This document shows positions 1 through 5,198 of a DNA stretch of 5,198 nt, piece after piece. The stretch spans positions 1-5,198 of the forward strand of contig JBEKRL010000102.1 of NCBI GenBank assembly GCA_049518775.1. The letters run 5' to 3'. The DNA comes from Bog-877 sp049518775. Lineage in GTDB: Bacteria; Chloroflexota; Dormibacteria; Aeolococcales; Bog-877. The notes below the pieces were generated by a model that ran no database searches, had not been told where the DNA came from, and worked only from the letters and a program-made list of their open reading frames with translations. Position 1 is the stretch's first letter, and each line of letters starts with the position of its first letter. Position numbers and translations under genes: made by a program.

Positions 1-33
1 CCCGTTCGACCAGGAACGGAGAGGGACCAGTGA
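1..33 (+). CDS. possible 3' end of an upstream gene (partial)
   Basis: Frame 1 is open from the window edge and reads PVRPGTERDQ before a TGA at 31-33. That TGA shares bases with the GTG start at 30 (GTGA), the usual arrangement of translationally coupled genes in high-GC bacteria. Only ten residues are visible, so no family can be assigned. SRPBCC genes of this kind often follow a small ArsR-type regulator gene, which would fit, but that is inference from family context and nothing here shows a DNA-binding domain. Confidence 0.35.
   Translation, partial: PVRPGTERDQ
18..25 (+). promoter_or_regulatory. ribosome binding site for the SRPBCC gene
   Basis: GGAGAGGG lies just before the GTG at 30, with GGAG at 18-21 and eight bases between it and the start codon. 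This supports GTG 30 as the start over later in-frame codons, because the conserved SRPBCC sequence begins only about 24 residues downstream. Confidence 0.6.
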
Positions 34-581
34 CCAAGAACGCACCTGATGGCACTCGAATCCTGGGCGGTCTGCGATCGGTCGATGGAAGAGGCGCCGT
101 GCGCCTGGAGGCCCGCTTCGACACCAACATCGACGAGCTGTGGTGGGCAATCACCGAACCTGGTCGCCTCGCCCAATGGCACGCAAAGGTTGAAGGGGAT
201 CTCCGAGTGGGAGGAACGTTCCGACCCTTCGTCGAAGCTGATGACTGGGAAGGCACCGGACGCGTTGAAGCGTGTGAGGCCCCGAGGCGACTAGTGGTGG
301 CGACCCGGGAGTCGGAGGAGTCCTGGCGCAAGGGCCAAGGCATGCCGCCGTTTGATGAAACCCTCGATGCCACTCTGGCCGGCGATGGCACCCAGACCAT
401 CCTGGTCGTTGAGATCGGGAACTTGCCCCTCGAACCACCTCCCGACTTTGGCGTCGGATGGCAGATCCACTTCGAATAGCTCGCTGCGTACCTCGCAGGT
501 GGTGAACTCGACGACATCAAGGCGCGCTGGGATGTCCTCGTGCCTGCCTATCAAGACGTGGCCGCCGAGATCCGCGACTAG
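30..581 (+). pseudogene. SRPBCC (AHSA1/START-like) domain protein, interrupted by an in-frame TAG
   Basis: The product is an SRPBCC-fold protein, a family of small cytoplasmic proteins with a deep hydrophobic ligand pocket; the ligand here is unknown. Family features are AVRLEARFDTNIDELWWAI near residues 23-41, the TEPGRLAQW segment at 42-50, the GDLRVGGTFR turn at 56-65, the W-G-R-V strand around 73-79, and GVGWQIHFE at 141-149. A TAG stop follows at 477-479 (codon 150). The same frame then continues without a break as LAAYLAGGELDDIKARW and on to RD, ending at TAG 579-581. GVGWQIH followed by LAAYLAG is the normal C-terminal sequence of this family, so the full gene would be about 183 codons and the stop removes the last 33, which form the long C-terminal helix over the ligand pocket. 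One G-to-T change in a GAG codon would create it. The 149-residue product is probably unstable. A sequencing error or stop readthrough is the alternative. Confidence 0.8.
477..479 (+). other. premature amber codon within the SRPBCC frame
   Basis: This TAG sits between GVGWQIHFE and LAAYLAG, where relatives have an ordinary residue such as Glu, Asp or Asn. The reading frame is preserved on both sides, so the lesion is a substitution and not an indel. No recoding structure or unusual downstream context is evident by eye. Confidence 0.75.
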
Positions 582-686
582 CGCAAGCACGTCGGCCCTG
601 GAAGCCCTGGGTCCAGAGGAGCTCCCCGCAAGGCCATCTGCCCCTGCGACCCGCTTCACGAACTGACGATCCTGTAACAACCTATC

Positions 687-709
687 GGCCACCTCCCCCG
701 AGGTCGGCC
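687..709 (+). terminator. GC-rich hairpin, candidate terminator after the SRPBCC gene
   Basis: GGCCACCTC at 687-695 pairs with GAGGT at 700-704 and GGCC at 706-709, giving nine base pairs with a CCCC loop and a single bulged C at 705. It lies about 105 bases after the final stop of the SRPBCC frame. There is no T tract after it on the plus strand, so it is not a classical intrinsic terminator, although GC-rich actinobacteria often use hairpins lacking a T tract. Its role is inferred from strength and position only. Confidence 0.4.
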
Positions 710-873
710 AGCCCGGGCACCACCTGGCGGCCGGCTGCCCAGGAGCCAGGGCGGAAGGGAGCCTCCCAGGACCCACCAGGAGGAGCTCGGACCGAGGGAC
801 GGGTAGCCCACACCACCCTCCAGGGGAGCCAGGAGCCACCACGGGGCCAACAGGGGGGACCAGTGGGCCAGGG

Positions 874-921
874 CGAAGGTGGCCAGGGCCACCAAGAGCC
901 GTCAGAGCCCCCCCACCTTCG
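874..921. repeat. overlapping, mutually exclusive inverted repeats
   Basis: CGAAGGTGG at 874-882 is the perfect reverse complement of CCACCTTCG at 913-921, a nine-base-pair stem around a 30-base loop. The left arm also contributes to a tighter hairpin: GGTGGC at 878-883 pairs with GCCACC at 888-893 around a CAGG loop. The two structures share bases 878-882 and cannot coexist. In such GC-rich DNA chance remains a real explanation. Confidence 0.35.
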
Positions 922-1010
922 GAGAGACGGCGAACGAGCGGTCCATAGGGAGGTATGTCACGGATGCGGAGCCGCTGAGGGCCTCTCTCTCTTACCGCGC
1001 CTCCGACTTG

Positions 1011-1043
1011 TGCAACGAACAAGTGTTTGGTATGTTTGTTGCA
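1011..1043. repeat. imperfect inverted repeat spanning the promoter
   Basis: TGCAACGAACA at 1011-1021 and TGTTTGTTGCA at 1033-1043 are reverse complements in 10 of 11 positions, separated by 11 bases. The dyad centre (about 1027) differs from that of the SOS-type box at 1016-1029. The right arm covers the -10 box and reaches the start codon. It could be a second operator, or could let the left half-site combine with an alternative right half-site. Confidence 0.45.
1016..1029 (+). promoter_or_regulatory. candidate LexA (SOS) box
   Basis: CGAACAAGTGTTTG matches 13 of 14 positions of the Bacillus-type LexA consensus CGAACRNRYGTTYC; only the final C differs, and the G found there is the base in the mycobacterial CGAAC-N4-GTTCG form. 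It lies entirely between the -35 and -10 elements, where bound LexA would block RNA polymerase. The gene controlled encodes a DNA-repair-type helicase, which agrees with SOS regulation. LexA binding itself is inferred. Confidence 0.65.
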
Positions 1044-3514
1044 TGAGTCCAGCGGTGCGGTCGACGACCCTGCCCCGGCGCCCCGCACTCGGCTGGGCCG
1101 AAGTGCTGGATGACCCTGGACTCCGCTCCCGGATCGTTCTCGACAGGACCATCCCGCCGCGGGATCCCGAGTACGCTCCTGTCCCCGAGGGACTTCACCC
1201 GCAGGTTCGAGCAGGACTCCAGCGCCACGGTATCGGCGCTCTCTACTCCCACCAGGTCGAGGCCATCGAGCTGGCGAGCGCCGGCAGGAGCCTGGCGGTG
1301 GTGACACCGACGGCCTCAGGCAAGTCCCTCTGCTATCTGGTGCCGGTCCTCGACGCCATCGCCAGAGACCCGGATGCCACCGCCATCCTCATGTACCCGA
1401 CCAAGGCGCTCGCCCAGGATCAGCTCACCGAGCTGAGGGAGCTCTCGGATGCAGCCCAGATGGAGGTCAGGACCTTCACCTACGACGGGGATACCCCCCC
1501 GGGGGCGAGGAGTGCCCTGAGGCAGGCTGGCCAGGTGGTGCTCACCAACCCGGACATGCTCCACACCGGGGTGCTGCCTCACCACACCCAGTGGGTTCGT
1601 CTGTTCAAGGGGCTCCGCTTCGTGGTCCTCGACGAGCTCCACACCTACCGGGGCGTCTTCGGTAGCCACGTGGCCAACCTGATCCGGCGGTTGGACCGGA
1701 TTTGCCGCTTCTACGGGGCCGAGCCCACCAACATCTGCTGTTCCGCGACCATCGCCAACCCCAAGGAGCTGGCGGAGAGGCTCCTCGGCCGCCCCGTGGT
1801 GTGTGTGGACCGCAACGGTGCCCCGGCGCCCGAGCGCCGGGTGGTGGTGGTCAATCCTCCGATCGTGGAGCCGCGCCTGGGAATCCGGCGGAGCGCCAGC
1901 CTGGAGGCCCGAGCGCTGGTGCCGCCACTGGTGCGGAGCGGTGCCCAGACCATCGTCTTCGGCCAGACCCGGCTGCAGGTCGAGCTCCTCCTCAACTATC
2001 TCCAGCGGGAGCTGGAGGGCCCGGGGCCGGTCGGGAGCCAGGAGGCCCGGCCCGAGGTGCGTGCCTATCGGGGCGGCTACCTGCCCCTGGAGCGCCGAGC
2101 CATCGAGGCGGGGCTTCGCTCGGGCGGGGTCCGCTGCGTCGTCTCCACCAGCGCTTTGGAGCTGGGGATCGACATCGGCCAGCTCGACGCCGCGGTTCTG
2201 GTGGGCTATCCCGGGACCATCACCAGCACCTGGCAGCGGATGGGCCGGGCCGGGCGCCGAAACCAGCCCGCCCTCCAGGTGCTGATCGCGGGGGGTGGCC
2301 CGCTCGACCAGTACCTGGCCAAACACCCCGAGTTCCTCCTGGAGCAATCTCCCGAACGAGCATTCGTCGACCCGGACAACCTCCTCATCCTGGCGGGACA
2401 CTTGCAGGCAGCCGTGTTCGAGCTCCCCATGCGCGACGGAGAGGCGTTCGGCGGTGTGGAGGTGAGCGAGCTGCTCCATGTTCTCCAGGAGGATGGGCTG
2501 GTTCACCAAGCAGCTGGAGGTTGGCACTGGGCCGCCGACGCCTTCCCGGCCGACGCCATCAACCTTCGGACTGCGACCGCCAGCAACGTGGTGATCCTGG
2601 ATACCTCGGTCGACTCGCAGCGGCCCTCCCAGGGGCCCCAGGGCCCGTGGTCGGGAAGCTCCGGCGGGCACTCCGGATCGGGGTCCAGGGTGGTGGGCGA
2701 GCTCGACGAGTGGGCGGCGCCGCTTCTGGTTCACGACGACGCCATCTACATGCACCAGGGCCGGCAATACCACGTCGAGCGGCTCGACTGGGAGGAGCGC
2801 CGCGCCTATGTCCACCCGGTCTCGGTCGATTACTACACCGATGCCGACCTGCGCGTTGGACTGCAGGTGCTGGAGTGCATGGTCGGGCCGCTTCCGGACC
2901 AGGGTCGTCTCACCAGCAGAGCCCACGGAGAGGTCCGGGTCAGCGTTCTGGCGGCGATGTACCGGAAGATCCGGCTGCTCACCAACGAGACGGTCGGCGC
3001 CGGTCCGATCCGGATCCCCGAGCGGGACCTCCAGACCACCGCCTACTGGTGCTCGTTACCGTCCACACTGGCTGGCCCCCTTGAGATCGGGCTGGAGGCG
3101 GTTGGGCATGTCCTGGGCCAGGTGGCGTGCCTCATGGCGATGTGCGACCGCCGGGACCTCGGAGTGGTGGCCCAGGTGAGGGCGCCGCTGCGCTCGCTCG
3201 TGCCCCGGCCCCCGGTGGCGGAACCCTCCGAGTACATCCCAGGGGACCGCCCGCAGGTGCAAACTGATGGTGCACCAGGCGACCCGATGTTCGAGGACGC
3301 GCCCACGGTGTTCATCTACGACTCCCACCCTGGCGGGGTTGGGCTGAGTGCCCGGCTCTTCGATCTTCATGCTGAGCTGCTGTCGGCGGCGGCGCAACTG
3401 CTGCGAGACTGCGACTGTGAGACCGGCTGCCCCGCCTGCGTGGGCCCGGTCGCAGGGGTGGAGCCGCAGGCCAAGACCGTCGCCTTGGCCCTGATGGAGG
3501 CCTGCCGGTGGTGA
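1043..3514 (+). CDS. mrfA: DEAD/DEAH-box DNA helicase with DUF1998/MZB zinc domain, MrfA (YprA) type
   Basis: An 823-residue superfamily 2 helicase, expected to be an ATP-driven 3'-5' DNA helicase acting in cytoplasmic DNA repair. Visible elements are a Q-motif-like YSHQ at 68-71, Walker A TPTASGKS at 88-95 (Lys94), the DELH box at 197-200, SAT at 234-236, motif IV around QTIVF 302-306, motif V from VSTSALELGIDIG at 367-379, and motif VI QRMGRAGRR at 398-406. The family-typical AIYMHQG is at 567-573. The C-terminal DUF1998/MZB region (about 690-805) contains DSHPGGVG at 760-767 and four cysteines at 790, 792, 796 and 799, matching the metal site of MrfA. It is somewhat longer than the roughly 750-residue B. 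subtilis protein, partly through a Gly/Ser/Pro-rich insert at about 526-548. The frame is open upstream to 863, but ATG 1043 is preferred: the upstream residues look non-coding and the promoter ends exactly there. The exonuclease gene overlaps its end by 7 bp. A more distant Hrq1-like helicase is the alternative, but the neighbour favours MrfA. Confidence 0.9.
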   Translation: MSPAVRSTTLPRRPALGWAEVLDDPGLRSRIVLDRTIPPRDPEYAPVPEGLHPQVRAGLQRHGIGALYSHQVEAIELASAGRSLAVVTPTASGKSLCYLVPVLDAIARDPDATAILMYPTKALAQDQLTELRELSDAAQMEVRTFTYDGDTPPGARSALRQAGQVVLTNPDMLHTGVLPHHTQWVRLFKGLRFVVLDELHTYRGVFGSHVANLIRRLDRICRFYGAEPTNICCSATIANPKELAERLLGRPVVCVDRNGAPAPERRVVVVNPPIVEPRLGIRRSASLEARALVPPLVRSGAQTIVFGQTRLQVELLLNYLQRELEGPGPVGSQEARPEVRAYRGGYLPLERRAIEAGLRSGGVRCVVSTSALELGIDIGQLDAAVLVGYPGTITSTWQRMGRAGRRNQPALQVLIAGGGPLDQYLAKHPEFLLEQSPERAFVDPDNLLILAGHLQAAVFELPMRDGEAFGGVEVSELLHVLQEDGLVHQAAGGWHWAADAFPADAINLRTATASNVVILDTSVDSQRPSQGPQGPWSGSSGGHSGSGSRVVGELDEWAAPLLVHDDAIYMHQGRQYHVERLDWEERRAYVHPVSVDYYTDADLRVGLQVLECMVGPLPDQGRLTSRAHGEVRVSVLAAMYRKIRLLTNETVGAGPIRIPERDLQTTAYWCSLPSTLAGPLEIGLEAVGHVLGQVACLMAMCDRRDLGVVAQVRAPLRSLVPRPPVAEPSEYIPGDRPQVQTDGAPGDPMFEDAPTVFIYDSHPGGVGLSARLFDLHAELLSAAAQLLRDCDCETGCPACVGPVAGVEPQAKTVALALMEACRW
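3496..3500 (+). promoter_or_regulatory. ribosome binding site for the exonuclease gene, inside the helicase gene
   Basis: GGAGG lies seven bases before GTG 3508 and ten before a second in-frame GTG at 3511. The spacing favours 3508. The alternative start would give a four-base GTGA overlap with the helicase stop in place of a seven-base one. In either case, ribosomes finishing the helicase would be placed at the start of the next gene. Confidence 0.6.
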
Positions 3515-4923
3515 CCGCTCAGCTCCGACTCAAGATCGAGGCGCTCGAGGGAGGCACCCGCTGGAGCAGCTCAGCCTCCGCCGGCCAGGTCCGCGCTGCC
3601 GAGCTGCCGCTCGCCGCCGGCCCCGTCTCGGACGTCCGCTTCGGCAGAGGCCTCGGCCGGTTGGGCTTCGAGTGGGACCGATCCCGGTCGATCTGGGTGC
3701 GTCGGGTCAGGGTCGCCCTGGCCGAGGTCCCGCTGGACGAGGAGGTGCTGAGCCCGGCTCGTCTGCAGTTGCTGTCCGGCTCGGTCGCGGAGGAGCTGGA
3801 CGGTCCGGTCGTGTTCTTCGACCTAGAGACGACCGGGCTGCAACGGGGCACGGGGACCGTCCCATTCCTCTACGGCTGGGCCATCGCATCCGCGAACGAG
3901 CTGACCGTCGAACAGTGGCTGCTCCCCGACTTGGGCGAAGAGGCCCCTCTGGTGAAGGCGGCGGTTCAGACCATCAAGGAGGCCGGGCTGCTGGTCACCT
4001 ACAACGGCGCCAGCTTCGATCTTCCTTTGCTTCGGACCCGGATAGTGATGACCGGCCTGGAGCGACCCTGGCCTGCCACCGTGCACCTGGACCTCCTTCC
4101 CCTGGTGCGCCGACTCTTCCGGCACCGCCTCACCCGGTGCACGCTTCGTCATGCAGAGGACGAGTTGCTGGGGCGGAGTCGGGTCGATGATCTGCCCGGA
4201 AGCGAGGCTCCCAACCGCTACCGGCAGTTCCTCAGAGACCGCGACCCAGAGCCGTTGGCCCCGGTTCTCAAGCACAACCTACTCGATCTCGTCTCCCTGG
4301 CCCGACTGATCGACCATCTGCAGCGGCACGTGGAGACGATCAGGCCGGAGCCCACCGACTGGTACAGCCTGGGCCGCTACGCCGAGGATCGGGGCAAGCT
4401 GGATCGGGCTGACGCTTTCTACCTCGGTGCTCAGTCTGAATCTCCGGCCCCGCTCGACCGGGCGGCCGCCCTGCGCCGGGCTCGGATGCTGCGTCGCCAG
4501 GGCCAGGACCCAGAGGCACGGGTCGCCTGGAGGGCGGTCTGGGATCGCTGGCGCGACCCGGAGGCGGCCGAGGCGCTCTGCGTCGACCTTGAGCACCAGC
4601 TGGGAGATCTGCCCGAGGCTCTGATGCTGGCTCGCGATGCGCTTGCCACCGCTCCGGCTGGGTGGGACCGGCGCTTCGCCAAGCGCATCTGGCGGCTTCA
4701 GGCCCGTCTGGACGGTCGCGGGGTGGCGGTGTCCAACACGGCGGCTGGAGAGTCCACCCAGACCGCCGCCGGGACCGAGCGTCCCTGGGCGGCGTGGCTG
4801 CCCGGGGGCACGTCCTACGAGGCGTGGCTGACGCTGCGAGGGCGATCCCGGGCCGGGGGCGGCGACGGCGGGCGAGAACTGGTGAGCAGGTCCAGGACGC
4901 GGGGTACCCCGACCGGCAACTGA
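3508..4923 (+). CDS. mrfB: DEDD-family 3'-5' exonuclease with TPR-like C-terminal region, MrfB (YprB) type
   Basis: A 471-residue RNase H-fold exonuclease, the expected partner of the upstream helicase; the B. subtilis pair removes mitomycin C damage without UvrABC. The first 100 residues are family-specific. The nuclease core starts at VVFFDLETTGL, with acidic residues Asp105 and Glu107, followed by YNGASFD (Asp171) and HNLLD (His256, Asp260), giving a complete DEDDh-like metal-binding set. Asp195 in HLDLLPLVRRLF belongs to a conserved helix. From about Trp285 to 400, Ala/Leu/Arg-rich helical repeats resemble TPRs, as in MrfB, and probably mediate protein contacts. The last 70 residues are Gly/Ser/Arg/Thr-rich and probably disordered, accounting for most of the extra length over the roughly 410-residue B. 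subtilis protein. The start overlaps the helicase stop by 7 bp, so the two are co-transcribed and probably translationally coupled. An in vivo role in mitomycin repair is inferred from homology and context. Confidence 0.88.
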   Translation: MVTAQLRLKIEALEGGTRWSSSASAGQVRAAELPLAAGPVSDVRFGRGLGRLGFEWDRSRSIWVRRVRVALAEVPLDEEVLSPARLQLLSGSVAEELDGPVVFFDLETTGLQRGTGTVPFLYGWAIASANELTVEQWLLPDLGEEAPLVKAAVQTIKEAGLLVTYNGASFDLPLLRTRIVMTGLERPWPATVHLDLLPLVRRLFRHRLTRCTLRHAEDELLGRSRVDDLPGSEAPNRYRQFLRDRDPEPLAPVLKHNLLDLVSLARLIDHLQRHVETIRPEPTDWYSLGRYAEDRGKLDRADAFYLGAQSESPAPLDRAAALRRARMLRRQGQDPEARVAWRAVWDRWRDPEAAEALCVDLEHQLGDLPEALMLARDALATAPAGWDRRFAKRIWRLQARLDGRGVAVSNTAAGESTQTAAGTERPWAAWLPGGTSYEAWLTLRGRSRAGGGDGGRELVSRSRTRGTPTGN

Positions 4924-4942
4924 GGCGGCACCGGGTTCGGGG
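4907..4942 (+). terminator. hairpin around the exonuclease stop codon, possible terminator
   Basis: CCCCGACCGG at 4907-4916 can pair with CCGG at 4931-4934 and TCGGGG at 4937-4942, giving ten base pairs with a two-base bulge and a 14-base loop that contains the TGA. No T tract follows; the next bases are G-rich. A separate 12-bp palindrome, CGGGGTACCCCG at 4900-4911, overlaps the left arm. Termination is inferred weakly. Confidence 0.25.
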
Positions 4943-4962
4943 TGGGGGAGTGGGAAGCACAA

Positions 4963-4998
4963 TCTGGGATGTCCGCGGTGTCTGGGATGCCGGGGCCA
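4963..4998 (+). repeat. short tandem direct repeat, 18-bp spacing
   Basis: TCTGGGATG occurs at 4963-4971 and again at 4981-4989, exactly 18 bases apart; the remaining half of each unit is diverged. It lies between the exonuclease stop and the convergent minus-strand frame. No function is evident. Confidence 0.35.
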
Positions 4999-5056
4999 CC
5001 GCAGGTTCGGCCGCGCGACCCGCCAGGGTGCCGATGACGTTCCTGGTGTTCCGCGG

Positions 5057-5081
5057 CGGGCCCCGGCTCCTCGTGGGCCCG
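5057..5081. repeat. inverted repeat between convergent genes
   Basis: CGGGCCC at 5057-5063 and GGGCCCG at 5075-5081 form a perfect seven-base-pair stem with an 11-base loop. It sits just downstream of the stop codon of the minus-strand frame ending at 5095, where a terminator for that gene would be expected. It lacks a T tract on either strand. Confidence 0.3.
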
Positions 5082-5094
5082 TGCTGCCAGGGCC

Positions 5095-5198
5095 TCAGGC
5101 CGCGCTGTCCTTGGGCGGCGGGTCCCAGTCAGGGTCGTCCCGGAGGCACTTTGGTCGCCTCGGGACACCGGGGACCTCGGGCTGCGCCGGACCCGCCG
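5095..5198 (-). CDS. probable C-terminal end of a convergent gene (partial)
   Basis: On the minus strand a frame open from the right edge ends at a TGA (5097 down to 5095) after 33 visible residues, including PKCLRDDPDWDPPPKDSAA. The mix of acidic, Trp, Lys and Pro residues looks more like a real hydrophilic C-terminal tail than the Arg/Gly/Ala/Pro-only products of shadow frames nearby. The family cannot be identified from so little sequence. The overlapping minus-strand frame at 4815-5168 is low-complexity and runs into the exonuclease gene, so this one is preferred. Confidence 0.4.
   Translation of the reverse strand, partial: AGPAQPEVPGVPRRPKCLRDDPDWDPPPKDSAA

Larger units (their letters stand above)
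582..1007. other. non-coding stretch between the SRPBCC gene and the helicase promoter
   Basis: No convincing gene lies here on either strand. Open frames cross it, including a plus-strand extension of the helicase frame back to 863 and a Trp/Leu-rich minus-strand frame at 656-895, but none has a ribosome binding site or recognisable domain. The composition is extremely GC-rich and purine/pyrimidine-skewed, with recurring short motifs: CCAGGAGCCA occurs at 739-748 and again at 829-838, among several other AGGAGC or GGGAGCC variants. Two potential secondary structures, at 687-709 and 874-921, are listed separately. Confidence 0.6.
1008..1043 (+). promoter_or_regulatory. predicted promoter of the mrfAB-like operon, leaderless
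   Basis: A -35-like TTGTGC at 1008-1013 and a -10-like TATGTT at 1031-1036 are separated by exactly 17 bases. Six bases lie between the -10 box and the ATG, placing the expected transcription start on the A at 1043. No Shine-Dalgarno sequence precedes the ATG, which agrees with a leaderless mRNA, a common form in actinobacteria. The segment around 1014-1045 is clearly richer in A and T than its surroundings. Only three of six -35 bases match consensus, so the match is moderate. Confidence 0.6.

Noticed and set aside
477..479. Pyrrolysine or programmed recoding at the TAG
   Set aside because: SRPBCC proteins are not known to use pyrrolysine and no recoding element is visible; a point mutation or sequencing error is simpler.
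656..895. Minus-strand Trp/Leu-rich 79-codon frame that could suggest a small membrane protein
   Set aside because: Hydrophobic residues are interrupted by Pro and Gly, no ribosome binding site was seen, and the underlying DNA is repetitive purine-rich sequence.
863..1042. N-terminal extension of the helicase to an upstream start at 863
   Set aside because: The added 60 residues show no family similarity and cover the predicted promoter and SOS-type box; helicase-like sequence begins only after ATG 1043.
291..1307. Minus-strand frame of 338 codons across the SRPBCC gene, the intergenic region and the helicase start
   Set aside because: It runs antisense through two better-supported coding regions and has low-complexity composition and no domain.
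1316..2926. Long minus-strand open frame (536 codons) opposite the helicase gene
   Set aside because: Long antisense frames are expected opposite GC-rich coding DNA; its product has no recognisable domain, while the plus strand carries all helicase motifs.
1702..3084. Long plus-strand frame (460 codons) in another phase of the helicase gene
   Set aside because: The product is dominated by Arg, Gly, Ala and Pro, typical of an out-of-phase reading of GC-rich DNA.
4900..4911. 12-bp palindrome CGGGGTACCCCG as an operator
   Set aside because: It lies inside the end of the exonuclease gene with no promoter nearby, and a loopless GC palindrome is not surprising here.

Overview
The window is GC-rich DNA with GTG starts, stop/start overlaps between genes and a probably leaderless transcript. 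This suggests an actinobacterium or a similar high-GC lineage; the species cannot be named from the sequence. It holds one recognisable two-gene operon, one broken gene upstream of it, and fragments of genes at both edges.

Layout. Positions 1-33 may be the last codons of an upstream gene whose TGA overlaps the next GTG start. Positions 30-581 encode an SRPBCC (AHSA1/START-like) protein interrupted by an in-frame TAG at 477-479; the same frame continues with family-like sequence to a second stop at 579-581. Positions 582-1007 hold no convincing gene, but contain a strong hairpin (687-709), suited to ending the upstream transcript, and a pair of mutually exclusive inverted repeats (874-921).

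Positions 1008-1043 form a compact promoter. A TTGTGC / TATGTT pair with 17-bp spacing puts the predicted transcription start on the A of the ATG at 1043. Between the two boxes lies CGAACAAGTGTTTG, a near-consensus LexA (SOS) box of the Gram-positive/actinobacterial type. Positions 1043-3514 encode a DEAD/DEAH superfamily 2 helicase with a C-terminal DUF1998/MZB four-cysteine zinc site, of the MrfA (YprA) type. Positions 3508-4923, overlapping it by 7 bp, encode a DEDD 3'-5' exonuclease with a TPR-like tail, of the MrfB (YprB) type. In Bacillus subtilis this pair repairs mitomycin C damage independently of UvrABC: the helicase opens the damaged region and the exonuclease degrades the strand. 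The gene order, overlap and SOS-type operator suggest a damage-inducible, stoichiometrically coupled version of the pathway.

The last 275 bases contain GC-rich hairpins, a short direct repeat and, on the minus strand, the probable C-terminal end (5095-5198) of a convergent gene that enters from the right edge.
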